A DNA stretch of 64,000 nt from Alviniconcha marisindica (lineage: Eukaryota; Mollusca; Gastropoda; Provannidae): assembly GCA_018857735.1 (NCBI GenBank), contig JABMCL010002423.1:221001-285000 (forward strand). Reading direction: 5' to 3'. Of this stretch, positions 12,241 through 57,574 are shown one piece after another. A program made the position numbers and the translations under genes. Each line of letters begins with the position of its first letter. The first letter of the stretch is position 1. Below the pieces are notes generated by a model. It did no database searches. It was not told where the DNA came from and saw nothing but the letters and a program-made list of their open reading frames with translations.

Positions 12241-13750
12241 GGGGTTCATTGCATTACTCAGCTGTGGAGCGTCTAGAAGACGTTAGCCCCCGGTCCATGC
12301 TCTGCCCTTAGTCCGCACCAAGTGTCGAGAGCAGTTTGTTACCATGGAAACGGGGGAATTTTGCACTGAGCCAGTATCTTGTAGATCAATTTCAACTGTG
12401 CAGGGGGAGTTCAGCGATCACCCGTTTTGGCTTTCTTATCAAATCACAGCCTTGAATTAGCAGCAATCGGTCTTAGTGGCAGGATATCACGCCTGCAACA
12501 CACAGCTCCTGCTTTGAACCTTGCCCTGTTCATGAAAGTGAGGAAAAGGAGGCAGACAAAGGCGGGGAGGGGGGTGGGGATGATTCTCAGACAGTGACCT
12601 CATTTTCTAGCTTCGCCCAGTGTACACACCCACAGACGGCTTTGCTTTGCTGGCAGCATCTGCGGGGATAGCGTGTAATCAGTCCTGGCCGCATGCTGCG
12701 CTCAGCTGTGTATGTGCGTCGGGGCAAGAACACACTAGCCTACACCGTGCGTGTGTTGGCCGATGGGGAATGAAAACAAAAGCATCACATGCCTTGGCGA
12801 CTGGCCTTTTACGATTGCTTCGGCGTTGCGTTGTAGTGTTGTACTTGTAGACTACGTGCGACTGCCGTGTTCATCGCAGTTCGTGTTCGTCGCATTTCAT
12901 TGACACAGGCATGCACGCACGTACGCACGCATGCACACACACCCGCATGCACGCACACGCACGCACACATAATGCAGGGGCGCGCTTCCTGCTTTAGTTG
13001 CCCTGTGGGTTTTAATAATAATTATGGGTATCATTACATAAAACGGACATGCTTATTCTCATCCATATTAAATTATTATTTATCTGTAGTAAGCGTCAGA
13101 GTTATTTATTAACAGGGATTGGTTGGTACTTTTTCATGCGGATAATCCTCTGCGCGTTTTACACGATAGTATTTACGAATTCAGTGTACAATAAGAAACA
13201 ATAAGTTACTGTGGTATTAATAATGATAAAGCTAAGTGTTCCATTTGTTCATTGAGATTGGTTTCCCAGGCAACCGGAAGAATGTGAGCAGCCGCAAGAT
13301 GACGATCCACATAGTCAATACAGAATGTGATTCCGAGTGCGATGTGTAATCATACGGCTGCATTTTGTTGACCGCGGTTTTGGCACCGAACACATGTGAA
13401 CAGACTGAGAGGTCAGCTGCACGTTCCTGGCAAGAAATATTTTTCAGTGGGAGGAGCATGAGTCTTGTTCTCATGATAATATTTCCGCTCTATCTGTCTG
13501 TTGAGTTGCCACATGTGTTCACATGAGAATGACATAGGGGTGGGACTGAGTACTGGGGTGTCTTTGTATTGACCCAGCCATCTGGCGTCCATTGAGCGGT
13601 CAGCGTTTTCCGCCCATGCTAGCGGATGAAACAGAAAGAGGGAGAAAGGAAGCGCTCGAGAGACATTTCAGTCGGCTGTTGTGTGCAATGTTTCAGTGCC
13701 AGTATTGATCGGCAGAGGAGTAGTGCTTGGGGCCTGTCAGGTTTTGGAGT
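12241..13750 (+). promoter_or_regulatory. CpG-rich block, possible Rbfox promoter region
   Basis: CpG dinucleotides are frequent from about 11.8 to 13.75 kb and then become rare for roughly 39 kb. This is the closest large CpG-rich block upstream of the first confirmed Rbfox exon (17443). It includes a CA/CG microsatellite at about 12907-12970. No TATA box or Inr is convincing and no first exon can be fixed; the call rests on base composition only. Confidence 0.3.
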
Positions 13751-16700
13751 GCTTCATGAGGGACTGGCTTGAATTAGCGGTGCAGGAGTGACCACCACCT
13801 TGGGTTGTTGTTTGAATGCCCAACACTGCAGTCTGTTTTACTGTTCCTGATGTTTGCTCATACAAAGAGGATGGTGGTAGTGTGTTCTTGCGTTTTATGC
13901 ACAGGGGGGTTGGCTAGGGAGCATCGTCTGACTGTCTGACTGGTACCAGTGTTCATTTTTTGCCCTGATTTATGACCAGACTGTGCGCTAGCTGTAGAGG
14001 CGAAGAGGTAGGGTTCATCATCTTTCGTCTGTCTTGAGCATCTTTCCACACGTTGAAGATGGAGATCGAGGAATGGTCGGCTTGTTTTGTATAACAATGT
14101 CGTGCCATATGTAAAAACTGACTTGTCATATGTAAAAGAGTGTTGAAGGGAAGTGAAGTCGATCAAACGGACGTGTTGTGCAGAGCTCTGTATTTGACAC
14201 TTCTTTGCCGGAAAGTTTTGTATTTAAAAGCACAATGATAAAGACTGTGTTTGCTGCACCTCTTGCTGTGCCTCAGCTTGGACTCCAAAAAGTGCTTCTG
14301 GCCAAGGTTAGACTTTACCACCCATTTGATTGTCTTGCCATGTGAAGGGAGCTTTCTTTGGCTGAAGAAAAAAACTGTTGCATTCATATTATAATTTATA
14401 TTATATCTATAATATCTGTAAAAGGAGACATGGCAATTTGATTATGACTGTTTGTAGTTCTTACTATAATTATTTTGATTTGCTTCTTTTTTCACTTTGT
14501 GTGATTTCACTTTGTGTTACATTGAAAATGCACATGAATGCATGTTACAGATATGATGTGTACAGCTACATATTTGTAGACATGTATTGTGTGTACACAG
14601 CTGCTAGATTATCATTATGACTCATTGCCATACACAATGGATACTGCCATAGCCATACTCTTGTGACTTTAGTTGCACAATTGTGTTTCTGCTCTGAGTG
14701 TCACTGGCACTGCAGTAATAATGGTTGTAAAATATGATTTGGGAGAAAAATGAGGAAACTTCTGCCAGTTCTGTCTAGTCTGAGTCTGAATCTTTCCAAA
14801 TATGGAATAAGTGTACATGTACTGTAGGATTAGGGAAGGGTGTGATCAATACGATTATTGTCCCAGTCTGTCCTGATTTACAGTGTGACTAACTGTATGT
14901 GTGAGTGTGTGTGTGCATGCATGTATGTGTATATTGTAGTTTTTTTCTTCTTCAGTTTCTTGAGTCATTGGTTGCTGTCCTCATGAGTTTTAGGTATCAG
15001 ACTAGAGTATGAATTAGAGTACATCTGCAATGTATTGGCTGTCGCAAAAATTATGTAGTGTAATTCTGCTGTTTATGGGTGGTGCCAGTCTGAGGCAATT
15101 CACATAAAAATAAAATGAAGTGCATTGAAAATGAATCCATCAAAATGGCATCATCACACCTGTTAATTTGATTGGTTGTTTGTGAATTTAATGTCAGAAG
15201 TATTTCACAAGACAGCACTTGCCTGGGAATTCCATTAGTGTCATCTGCTTGGCAGTCACACAGTGGCATTAGTACTACCTTCTGTCTGTTCTGTGTTCAT
15301 AACGTTCATGGTTCATTTGATGGGTTCATGTGGATAACATCAAGTCATGTCAACACAGACTGACTTAAAAATGCTTTACATATAATTTATAATGATCCCC
15401 CTATATCGTTAATAGCTAGGAGCTAAATTTTGCAAATGGGCAAGCCTATGCAGAGTTTTTAGGTGTTTTGTGTAACATTGGCCACCTATAGATCTACTTG
15501 CTTAGATTTGTAACCAGGGGAAAACTGATGAGGCTGCAGCCATGGTATAAAATGGACACTTATGAAGTAGCTAAACCATTTGCTATTCTGAGGTAAAATT
15601 ATTGTGTGTGAAGCTTATTTTTTACTGAGTGGCTGCTACCAACCAAGTAAAGTTTAGATATGGCCAAACTTGTGTGGAAGGAGAGGTGAACCAAGAACCT
15701 TTCAAGTGCCCTATTTCAACTGGTCACAGTTATGTATAGTGTCTTATTTTATTTTTGACAGGTAACCAATTAAGTAATTATGAAAGAAAAGTGGCTAAAT
15801 TTAGAATTTTTGGTCAGTTCAAAGAAGACAATAACAATCGCTATGTCTTACTTATCTATACATCTACAGTCTCAGGGAAGGAAGGTGAAGTACCCAGTGG
15901 CCAACACACTAATAATTTTGTGAAGTGGGTTAACTGACTTGCAGGATTGGCAGAGTTTGTTGGGGCACCTTTTGTGACCATGGCACGTTTTGTCACCAAC
16001 AAGGTGATGACAAATTGTGCAGGCACAGTACCTTTGTTTGCTTGGATATCAGTACATGTGATATTGTGTGTGTGCTTATGTGTGTGTCTGTGCACGCATG
16101 TGCACGTGGGGTAGGGGAGGGCGAGGGGATGTTGGGGTGCCTGTGTGCACATGTGGGTGTGTTCTGACGATCGATCAGATGGGTACTGTGGACGCAGAAA
16201 TACTGAGTACCCGGCACTTTAATATGCTCTCTTTTAAGAGAAGACATAAACTTGGAGAAATTTATGTACTTTACAGTTAACCGTGAGCCAACTGACAATT
16301 ACCGTAAGATGTTCAGTCTCTGTTGCTGTGACTCCTGGTATATGTGTGACGTTGATTGATTATTGTTGATTTTTTGTTTGTTTGTTAAAAAAAGAAGAAG
16401 AAGAAAAAAAGAAAAAGAAAAAAAAAGCATTGCTTGCTTATCCTGTTGTGAATTCTGATGGTGTAATTTCCACTGTTGTTGTAGTTCATTAAGCTTCATT
16501 GTTCTTTCTGTCCACTTCCCTGCAGTGGGCAAAAAAAGGAGTTTTTTTTTTTTTGCAGCATGTTTTGTCACCAAACAAATGTGTATATCATGTGCCGTGG
16601 TGACAAAACGTGCTGCAACAGAGTTGTTTTTACTTGGAACTGGACAACAAGTTCATCATCCATAGGTGACATGTCACAACTGTTATAAATTCAACTTACT

Positions 16701-17368
16701 GGGTTAAAATTGTGACCAGCAGTTCTGTCCTGATATAAATGTGCATTATCACATTGCAGTTTCACATATAGCACAGTAGCAGCTTTCTTTGCTGGATTAT
16801 ATTGGTGGCATTTACAGGGAGCTAAGTGATGCTAATAGCCGGGAATAGGTCAGAAATGTGGTTGTGGGAAATTGGATACTTATTCAATGAATCAATATTG
16901 GAGAGCTTTAAACTACAGTTTGATTGTGGTAATTTTGGGTTGGCATGTGCTCTTTTGACCTCTCTTTGTGCTGACATTTGGTTTTGTTATAATTACCACA
17001 ATAGCAATTAAGCACATGCAGAGTCAGGATACAGCAACTTAACAGGCCCAGTTGTTAATGCAATTTTTCTAGAGGCAGGAACTGTACTTTTTGGTGAAAC
17101 ATCTGTTGTGTTTTACTTTTACTAAGGTTGTGTAGAAAAACTTTGTGAATCCAAAAGGTTTTTGAAGTAAAAAATTGAAAATGAATAATCCCATGGAAAT
17201 GTGGGTGAGTTTATATTTAATTTGTACAATTATTCCCTTGCAGAGAATCATTTGCAATGTTGATAGTAACTTGCTGATATATCAAAATGATGCATTTTAG
17301 GACTTTGCTCAGATACGCATGCTTAAACTGTAGCGAGTTAGTGTAAGCCAAGGATGTCATGTTGAGTG

Positions 17369-17409
<41 letters not shown>

Positions 17410-17442
17410 CCATGACCTGATGAATGTTTTGTTTTGTTTCAG
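13751..17442. other. CpG-poor sequence upstream of the first confirmed exon
   Basis: Possibly an Rbfox intron. It holds a G/T-rich patch near 16060-16160, the foldback at 16553-16618 and (TA)n at 17371-17406. No exon is recognised. Confidence 0.4.
16553..16618. repeat. Short foldback, 20-bp arms
   Basis: TTGCAGCATGTTTTGTCACC and GGTGACAAAACGTGCTGCAA are inverted copies with one mismatch around a 26-nt loop. Related GTGCC-TG-TGACAAAAC-TGC sequences occur near 15975-16002 (minus sense) and 42625-42655 (plus sense), so this is a small repeat family. Confidence 0.75.
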
Positions 17443-48853
<31,411 letters not shown>

Positions 48854-51800
48854 AGCAAGATTGGATGACATGAGGAAAGGAGTTCCATTTTTACAGTTCT
48901 TCCACACAGATGGCAGGAACATTGTGGCTCTCTTCTTTCAATATCCTGACATTTAATTGGAAGCCAAGTGTTCATCTGGAATATGTGGTGTGGAGCGGTT
49001 ACTTAGGTGTTTGTCCAACCACAGCTGTGCAATCAATATCTAGACAGATCAGACAAGCTTGGTGCTTCAAGTTCTAGCTCTTCTTCTGCTATATTTGCCT
49101 CTGGCTTTATGTGCCCCAGTCCCTCAGTGACCCACTTTTCTCTCTGACTGCTTCACTCTCACAGTTTTTTCTGTTGTTTCTGTCCTCTACTCTAGTTATA
49201 GCTGGCTCCATACCACAGACAGAAAGTGCACACAAGAGAGAGATTTGTCTGTTATGAAATACTCAAATGATATTGCAAGCTTTATTTTGAACAAATATAT
49301 CTAGTCATGTTTGTGTATCCTTTTACCTCCAACTGTTACGTTTTATTTGTACTGTAGTCTTCTGTTACACTACTTTGTATCTGCTCTCCTTGCTGTCTTT
49401 GTGATTGTATCACAGTACCCACTTTTTTGTTTTGTTTTTTGTTTATTAATGGGTCAAAGCAACCCATGTTCTGCTACATCTGCCACAGAAATGGGGATTT
49501 TAGGAATGAGTAGAAATGCTTTAGTTTTGCAAATTTATTTTTACTGTTGGGAGTGGCCTCTGATCAGAATCAACACAGAAAATTCATACAGTGTTTTAAA
49601 TACACTGACAAAGTGTTTTAGGTGTATTGCATTTGCAAATTGATTGGAAATTAGTAATGTGTTTGTTGGGTTTCTTTGGATTGGCATAGTTCTTGTGGAC
49701 AAAACTAGGAATCATTTGTGTTAGAGAAAGTGAATAAATAGTAGTACAAGAAAATGTTATTTTTTTACCATCTTATAGCAAGTTTGTGGACAATTGTCTT
49801 TTTGAACTTGTAAGGCAAACATATGAATCTGAAAAATCAGCCACACCTTATCCATGTGAAAGAAATCCCTGTTCTCTTTTATAGGTGTTGAGATTTCCGG
49901 ATTTGTCGAACTTTCAAAACCCTCAGACAATCCTTTGTGCAAAGGAATTTTCTTGTAATTTTATCAAGTTCTTCCCATTTTAACTTCTTTGTTTTCTCGT
50001 GCCAGTGAAGTATTTCAATCATCTGTACATACACATTATCAGCCGAAACATATTTCATATTTGTTTTCATCACATAATATGTTCTGGGGTGTTAATCTTG
50101 CAAAAGTCAAAACTTACATGAAGTCCTGCGACCGGGACACTGTGGAAGGGTTATTTTGTTTCCTTGTTCAGCAGGCAATGTCCTTGAAGCTGAAAAGGCA
50201 ATGTGCTGGTTACTGCACTTGACTTCAACTGCTGTTGATTCTTGAATCTCTACACTTACATAATTTGTGTGTTGAATGTCTTTTTTTTTTTTTTTTTGTC
50301 TTTTCTTTTTGAGAATGAAAATCAAACGAATAGTTGTGTGCAGCTGGTTTTGAATCAGTGTTCACATAGTGTTATAGACTGCCAAATTGTTTGTGAAACA
50401 GTCTTGTTTGGTCTTCTGTTGTCAGCCTGATGCATGTAACATCTCTGGCAAAACTTCCTCATAGCAATCCATCAAAGATCTGAAGTTTTTAGTTGTATCT
50501 GCCTGTAAATGTAATCTCAGAACTTGCAATTGATACTGGAAGGGTGACTGTTGAATCATGGATGTTGGTGGAAGGCTTTTGATTGTGAGTGCATGTATTG
50601 TGTGAGTGTATGTAAGGTTGAATGAGTAAGATGTCTTTAGCCAGGATGCCATGTAGGGGTAAAGAGTAAATGTTTTTGGACTTGTTTGTGTACACTTAAT
50701 GAAGTTATTTGAATGGTGCTATTTCGTTACATTTTACCTGGTACAAAAGGAAAACACAATAGCTTCCAGTTTACAGCTGATTGGTAGCCATGATTTCCCA
50801 GTACAGTCAATTTGTGACTTGGGTGTAGAGTGCATGCAAGATCGAAATTTGTGTTAACAACTCTGAAATTGCCAAAACAGTCTTGCCTGACACTCTTCAG
50901 TTAGCCATATATATGAAAATATCTGTTGATTTTTTTGTTACAAGTTTCAGGACTTAAATCTATGGTTTTTGGTAAGGGATGTGGTGATTGTATGGAATGG
51001 CCTCCCCACAACTTTCAGTGATATTTCTGTACAGCCATTCTCTTTTACAGTTAGCATCTTTGTCAAAATAGTTATTACCGTTCTTTCAGGTTACACACTG
51101 TTTGAAATCTCAACCTTTTTATTGACAAGTTTTTTTTTTAATTTGTACTTGCGATTCTGTTATCTACTATTTATTTATACATTTTTTGACAATAACAGTT
51201 TTGCGAAAATCAAAAGTTTTAATTTATTCATTAAAACAATTTAAAACAGTACATTTGTTACTTTCAGACTTGACTTTTGCTGTAATGCTGTGTTTTGGTA
51301 GTTGAAAGACCATTGTGCTCAGAGAGAGATGCATAGTTAACCTTTGGGGTGGTTTTGGTTTCTTGACATTCTGTTCTTGGGTATGAATCAGTATGCTGGG
51401 CTGTGTGATGGTTTGAGTGGTGTTGATACTTTGTAGTCAATCTGTTCTTCCATAGATCACTCTGCCTGCAGACATGCACGTGCTCTGTGGATGCCAGTGT
51501 GTTTGTTCTGTAACTGCGCAAGCCAGTCACTGCCACATCAGGCCTGTAGTCGATTGTGTGACATCTAGTCTTTCGTATTTCTGGTATTACATTGCTGTCA
51601 CTGTGTTTCAATCAGTGGTAATCACATTGATTCTAGTTTTGCATCTGCAAGTCTTTCTATCATGTTTTGTTTTCCCCAGTACCCAGCATCATATGTGTTA
51701 TGCATGTGTAACAGAAGTCATTTTGGGGACCAGACTTTTTAGAAGTATCATCATAGTACAGCAACTTGAAAGCCAAAGTGAGTTCGGTATTTGGACACTA

Positions 51801-53095
51801 CTATGAGACTGAGGGAAATCTTCAGTCAATCCAGAAAGCTCTACCTCTAGCCCAGTGTTCCATCAATGTAATGTAATTGTGTTTCATTGAAGGCGAAGTC
51901 CCAAGAGGGGAGGTGAACAAATTGGCAGTCTGCAGGCAGGATGGTCTCCATTCGCATGCTCCTAAAAAAAATAATCTGTCAGCACTTGCCATGTTGAGAC
52001 TGTATTGTGAGCATTTCAGACTGTGGCTGTGGCACCACTGGCAGTCAACACCACATGAATGATCTGTAGATGCCATATTGTTCTTCCACTTTCCTGGCTG
52101 GGGGTGTCTCCTCTCCCAGGCATGCTCTTTTGCATGGGGTGCTTGATACGGTCTCTAGAAAGCCAACTTCATGTCATGACGGATGAATAAAACTTTTTTT
52201 TCCTTCTCTCTCTCCCTTTCCCAGCTTCCAAATCTGTAATTGAATCCCCCAGATGGATTTTAAGCCTGAAGTTCTTTGCTAACATTTTTGTCTTGCTCTT
52301 TGTCTTTTGTTATAAAATGTTTGCTGAAGTGGTAATTAAGTCTTACTGCTCGTCGTTTCCCCTTTCATCCACCATGCGTGTAGTGTGGGTTGCTGCTGAG
52401 ATCTAAGAAGACATGCTCCCGCTAGTATTTACATCGTCTGTACCTGTATCTGTACTTTGTTTGTTTCTCTACTTGTACCTGTACTGATGCTGTTGTTTTT
52501 GTGGTAATGTACTGAAGAGGGTGGGCTTGCCAGTTGACATGCATGTTACCGGTATTGCTACCATTTCGTGACTTGCAATCAAACTCCTGGAAAGCATGAT
52601 GGTGGGTTTTACATCATGTATGTTTGTATCTTGTCTGCACACAATTTTTTAATTTTTTTTTAAAAACTCTACTTGTGTACAAAATAATAAAACATTTTTC
52701 TCTTGAACCGCATACTCGACGTATCATTGTGTAGTAGTCAGCATCTGATATCAAAATGTGTAGTCTGTACCTAGGTGGAATGAGACATTTGCCGATTTGC
52801 ATTAACATGTTCATTACAATTGCCATGATTTTTTTTCTTCTGGATTGCCGCCTTGCCATTACTTGTGTATCATACTTGACATTTTGCTTGCCCTAGTTGA
52901 CTAGATTTGAGGCTGCACCACTTGGGATTTGTGCTTGTGTAGTATGTTTTTCTGTGTCTAATGAAAGTTCTGTTTTCATCTTTCTTTCATTCCCCCCATT
53001 TTTCTGGTATGCTGCCTTTGCACATTTAATCTTTCTGTTCAATTAAAATTTGTAGATGTGGCACGAATTTGAAAATAAACTTGTAATCTTCTTTA
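48854..53095 (+). other. Probable Rbfox 3'UTR
   Basis: T-rich, CpG-poor sequence without convincing coding frames follows the stop codon. AATAAA occurs at 49733, 52186, 52686 and 53074; the signal at 52186 is followed by a T-rich tract. CpG density rises again from about 53.3 kb, suggesting that the transcription unit ends near 53.1 kb. Length and choice of polyadenylation site are inferred; the unit could end earlier. TGCATG copies at 50431 and near 50593, 50834 and 52543 could bind Rbfox protein in the message. A weak LINE-like frame near 51.0 kb is noted among rejected items. Confidence 0.5.
53074..53079 (+). terminator. Candidate distal polyadenylation signal of Rbfox
   Basis: A canonical AATAAA followed by T/C-rich DNA, at the 3' edge of the CpG-poor domain. 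An alternative of similar quality is at 52186-52191. Confidence 0.4.
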
Positions 53096-53236
53096 CGCTC
53101 TACACTAGTTTGTACTAGCCCCTTCATGGCCGTGAGAACTTCCGTCTAGCAATTTGTAGTATTCCTTTTTCTGGGCATCAACATAATTTTCAAAACTGTT
53201 ATGATATATAAAAATAAAAATAAAGAGGAGGTATTC

Positions 53237-53285
53237 CCCCCCCCCCCCCCCCCCCACCACCACCACCACCACCACACACACACCC
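53237..53285. repeat. Poly-C / (CAC)n tract
   Basis: About 18 C followed by CAC and CA repeats, just past the presumed Rbfox 3' end. Confidence 0.95.
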
Positions 53286-53299
53286 GCTGAATGCAATGA

Positions 53300-55020
53300 T
53301 TTCAGCAAAACCATTTAAAAGAACAGACGCGTTCACTTTCGTCTAACCTAGACTCGCATTCACTTCCATCTAACCTTTTGGTGTGGAGAAATAAATAATT
53401 CAGAATATAAAAAGGTGAATTCCAAAAGTGTAACACAATGATATGAGACGATTCGGTGGGGTAGGGTGGAGGGGGGTTAAGATGGAAGTTCTACCTGCCG
53501 TATGTGCTGAATGTTGTTGATGCATGACTGAAAAACGACAGTTTATTTGGAATCTGGAATGTGCATGGGAGTTGATTGGCATGACAGTCGGTGATTGGTG
53601 TTGGCTTTCAGTTCCAGCAGGTTTACTAACTGACCCGGAAACAGCCATCATGTTCGTTCGTTTATATATCTACCTGTGTGACTTGAAACTAAATTAACAG
53701 CTTCATACCCAGCTTGTGTCCGAACCTTGCCCGATGCCTATACCCAGAATTTGCTTGCTATCCAAATTGTTTTGGCTAAGTCCATCTACTGATTCATTTT
53801 TATTTTTGCTCATTGTTATCAATATTGTTGTGGTTATGTGCTCTCATTTGGGTGAGCTTTTCTTATTACATGATTAATCTTTTAACTGGTTTTAAAAATT
53901 AAATCGATTCTTTTACAGCAAGTTCAGAATCAGGAAGGTTGCATCAGGTGTTTCTTTTGACGTGGGGGGCAGGCATGACCCGTGACTTGTGAGGACTTGG
54001 AAACTATATTTTAATTAAAATGGAGCTATGTGAATGCAGCGGCATGAATATAAAATAAAATGGACAAAAATGTATGGATTTGCCAATTTCAGTACTGTAG
54101 GTAGGCATTTCGACTGAAAAATGAGTTGATGGAGTGGAACAGAGCAAGTAACAGTGGATACTATTTGGACTTGCTGTACCGTTTTTTGTTTGTTTTTTGG
54201 AACGTAGATGTAAGAATCTCATCTCGCTTGTCATTACTCATAGATGCAGTTAGTCGCTGTCTTGACTGATGTCACAACTGTGGTGTGGTGAAGTCAGTGA
54301 TAGTCGTTGGAATTGATTTGGACAGCGATAGATGCGCAGAAAAAGGGAATAGATACTGAAGAAAGAAAGAGAGAAACGTTTATTGACGAGGGTCAAGACA
54401 AAACTCGGCATTTTCACAGCCGTACAGATTAAGAGGTGACAGATGTTTGGCGGGGTAACCTACTTAGTATGAAACAGTTGTTCTGCCTTTAAAATGACCT
54501 GTTCACGCTTGACACACTGATGTTTGGCCCTTCGCCCCCTCCCTTCCAAATGGCTGTTTCCGGAGTCGGACTTCAAGCTGGGTTGAAACGCCGTTTGCAT
54601 GTCGAGCGAGTTTGACTGACGTACCCGGCTTCTGAGAGCAATGTTCGTGTGACGGTGGTTTTTGGTTGTTGTTTTATACTGGCTGCAGCGTTTGTCGCGC
54701 ACCCTTCTCATCTACTGTCTGTCTTTATTTGACCGCTTTGAATGTGTGTGTGTGTGCTGTGGTGTGTGTGTGTGTGTTGACTGATTGATTGCCTGTCGCG
54801 TTTGCTTGATATACCCCCGCCCGTCTCCCTCCGAGCCTTCGTCTCGTGACGTGCATGCTCCCTGACAGGACGACTGCAAGCCAACTCTAATCCCGTCTGT
54901 CCATTTGTCATCAGTGACAACAGGTCACTCCCTGTGTTTGTGCGATGTGTCGGTGTGTGTGGTGTGCTGTGTCTAGTAGAGGCGTTTGACGTGTCGTGTT
55001 GCGTGTACGTTCTGATAGCA

Positions 55021-55089
<69 letters not shown>

Positions 55090-55354
55090 GTGTAATGTGT
55101 GTATGTGTTGTAGAGAGGAAGAGAGAAAGAGAGAGTATCCACTTTGCAGATTCACTACCATTGCCACAGACGAGGGAAATTATGACTACTCCGAGGACTC
55201 CTCTTCAAAAGGACACTGCTTCACATTCACTCGTCCCAGAGGTCCTATAGATCGAGGCTTTATTTACTGCCTGGTGAAAACGTTCCGAGACGCTAAAATG
55301 AACGAGATTTGAATTCATGGTGTGTACACACTAACTGCTGGAAGCGTATGTGAG

Positions 55355-55418
<64 letters not shown>

Positions 55419-55790
55419 TTTAATATATTTTTTTTACCATCCAGTCAACCTCGTAGGTTATCACAGCGAAAGTCCACTGGACTTGTACTGGCCACCCTTG
55501 CCAAATCGGCGTCGGAGAACCACCACGAAGGTTAATGAACTGATGGAGCTAATCTAGTAACGTGTGCGAAGACTAATCGATGGGAATGACGCGAGTTGGA
55601 TTGGACACTGCGTAGACCTACTCGAGTCATGAATCGACAGGCGGTGCCAGACCAGACGAAGGGGAAAAGAAGCAAAGTATTCCGGTTCGGCGAACCATCT
55701 ACGTAATATTTATTATTTTAAATAACACAAAAACAGTGATGTGGACCACAGTTTTCCTAGATTGAATCACACGCGACACACGTCCCTTCT
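53300..55790. other. Intergenic DNA downstream of Rbfox
   Basis: CpG content rises through this stretch. It holds (TC)n at about 55020-55089 and (TA)n at about 55358-55416. A 71-codon frame at 55097-55312 starts in GA-rich DNA and contains NYDYSEDSSSKGH and a GPIDRGFIYC segment; it is not recognised and may be a chance frame or an exon fragment. Confidence 0.45.
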
Positions 55791-55802
55791 TATCATGTTT
55801 GT

Positions 55803-56036
55803 TATATATCAGTGAGAAGGATCACCGCGCTCTGGGTGTACAATTTACGCTCTGCGTTATATAGGATTTCAGTGAGAAGGAACCGTTTTCTCGGTGTACA
55901 ATTTACGCTCTGTGTTATATAGGATTTCAGTGAGAAGGAACCGTTTTCTCGGTGTACAATTTACGCTCTGTGTTATATAGGATTTCAGTGAGAAGGAACC
56001 GTTTTCTCGGTGTACAATTTACGCTCTGCGTTATTA
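55803..56036 (+). repeat. 58-bp minisatellite, four copies
   Basis: The unit runs from TATAGGATTTCAGTGAGAAGG through a CCGTTTTCTCGGTGTACAAT block to TTTACGCTCTG. The last three copies are almost identical, with only C/T differences at the GCGTTAT/GTGTTAT position; the first is more diverged. It is recent local expansion without coding frame continuity. Confidence 0.95.
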
Positions 56037-56092
56037 CTGATTCAGTGGATGGTCTTGAGTAAGGTCTCAGCTTTTTATGTCAGAGGACGCCT

Positions 56093-56371
56093 CCCCCCCC
56101 CCCCCCCCCCCCAAAAAAAAAAAAAAAACGGTGGCTCGCCACGGTGGCGCGGTGAGTGTAGCAACGTCTGGGCCGATTACATACTCCAGCCAACGTGGCC
56201 AGAATTAGCAGATAAAATTCGATTGGAATGCTTTTAGCCGTGTCCCGCAGGGGGTAGCGCGAACGTGTAGCGGGACTCGATGGTGAGCACGCCAACGCTG
56301 GCCTGCAAGAGGGCAACAGGGCCGTGATACCCCCTCCCCCTCTCCCCCCCCCCCCCCCCCCCCCCCCCCCC
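56093..56371. repeat. Poly-C and poly-A homopolymer tracts
   Basis: A C run followed by an A run occupies 56093-56127 and a second C run about 56340-56371. The DNA between is CpG-rich. False poly-Gly frames arise on the minus strand. Confidence 0.92.
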
Positions 56372-56854
56372 ATCCCCCACGGCCCTGCTTCCCCTCCCCT
56401 CCGTTCCCGCTCCTGAACTCTGCAGAACCCGAGCTCGCCAGCCAGCCTCCGCACTTTGCCTGTGTAGATAACATCGATCACACAATGTTCTTCAGCGAGG
56501 GAGAGGCAGAAGCCGTGAACCGCCAAGAACTGGTTGGTTAACCCCATCGGCTAGCTCTTCCCCTCTTACTTCGTGTGTGTGTGTGTGCAGGAGTCTTGTT
56601 TTATAAAACTGGCATAGTTCGTTCCTAGACTCGTCGAATCACGGAGAATAATAATATTCAAAACAACTGAAAACCACCAAACGGCGGGCAACACAGACAT
56701 TTTTATTTTTTAATTTTTTAATGTCAAATAAAATTAAAGTACTAAAAACAAGAGAAGAATGCACTAAAAACGGGAACAAAAAACATTCAACTGACGAATC
56801 GCTGAATTAGCCAGTAGAACCAAATAACAAGAAAGCAACAACACACAATACAGA

Positions 56855-56960
56855 TGATAATGTCCACTTTTATAGCGCATGAATCCATTAACTTGAATGC
56901 TCAGTGCGCTCAAGGGGGGGTTGAATGATTAAAATGAAGAAAAAGATTGAAAAGACACAT
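56855..56960 (-). repeat. LINE/SINE 3' tail fragment
   Basis: GATAATGTCCACTTTTATAGCGC followed by CTCAGTGCGCTCAAG is the reverse complement of the common retroposon end AGCGC...TATAAA...TGGACATTAT. Only the terminal hundred bases are visible. Confidence 0.5.
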
Positions 56961-57574
56961 GGGGCTAAGTCATTCGCAGAACAGACGAATCGGGCGGACA
57001 CTTTAGATCCCGTTTTTCCTCCAGCCTAGTCTAGTCTGACATTTCAAAAGAGTAATTTGGCCAGGCCCGGGATTTAGCACTGCCGTCCTGGCACCGTCAC
57101 ACTGTGCTGAAACTAAAATATAATACCCTTAGTAGCAAAGAACCTGAAGTAAGACAGTGTGTGTGTGGTGGGGGGTTACTTAGATGGAATTCCGTGCTCA
57201 ACCACCAGCCCCCAAAACTAAATCGATATCGCATCCACTTTGATAAAGTCGCTGCATCCTGGAGGGCCTGTCGTAAAATTCTGATGGGTAGAACCGAGAA
57301 CCAGACTAACTGACTGTAGTCACTGCGCCTGTCCTCTCACTGGCGGCCAGGGTATTGGTTAGAACTTGTTTGTGTGGTCAGTTCACTGTTCTAGATGCCA
57401 ACGATTTCAACAAGTGGAGCCATTCGGGGGGCCTGCTGTCGGTGTCAAATTCCGCTAGTATTGGCATTTACCCACTGTGCTGTCCGGCCTACAAAAACAA
57501 GTTTCCGCCAAGGCTGGCGTCCCTTCCTATCATGTTCTTTTGACTCGCATGCCCGCGGTCTGCCGGCAGGACGT

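Noticed and set aside
12344..12463. ATG in good context (accATGG) opening a 39-codon frame, METGEFCTEP
   Set aside because: Ends in a stop with no donor at a useful position; looks like a chance frame in CpG-rich DNA.
50969..51244. LINE-like VWNGLP frame in the presumed 3'UTR
   Set aside because: Only one short block resembles LINE C-termini; no LHWLP block and no AGCGCTTT tail nearby. Too weak to call.
54708..55142. 144-codon minus-strand frame with Arg-Glu repeats
   Set aside because: Arises from translation of the (TC/GA)n microsatellite.
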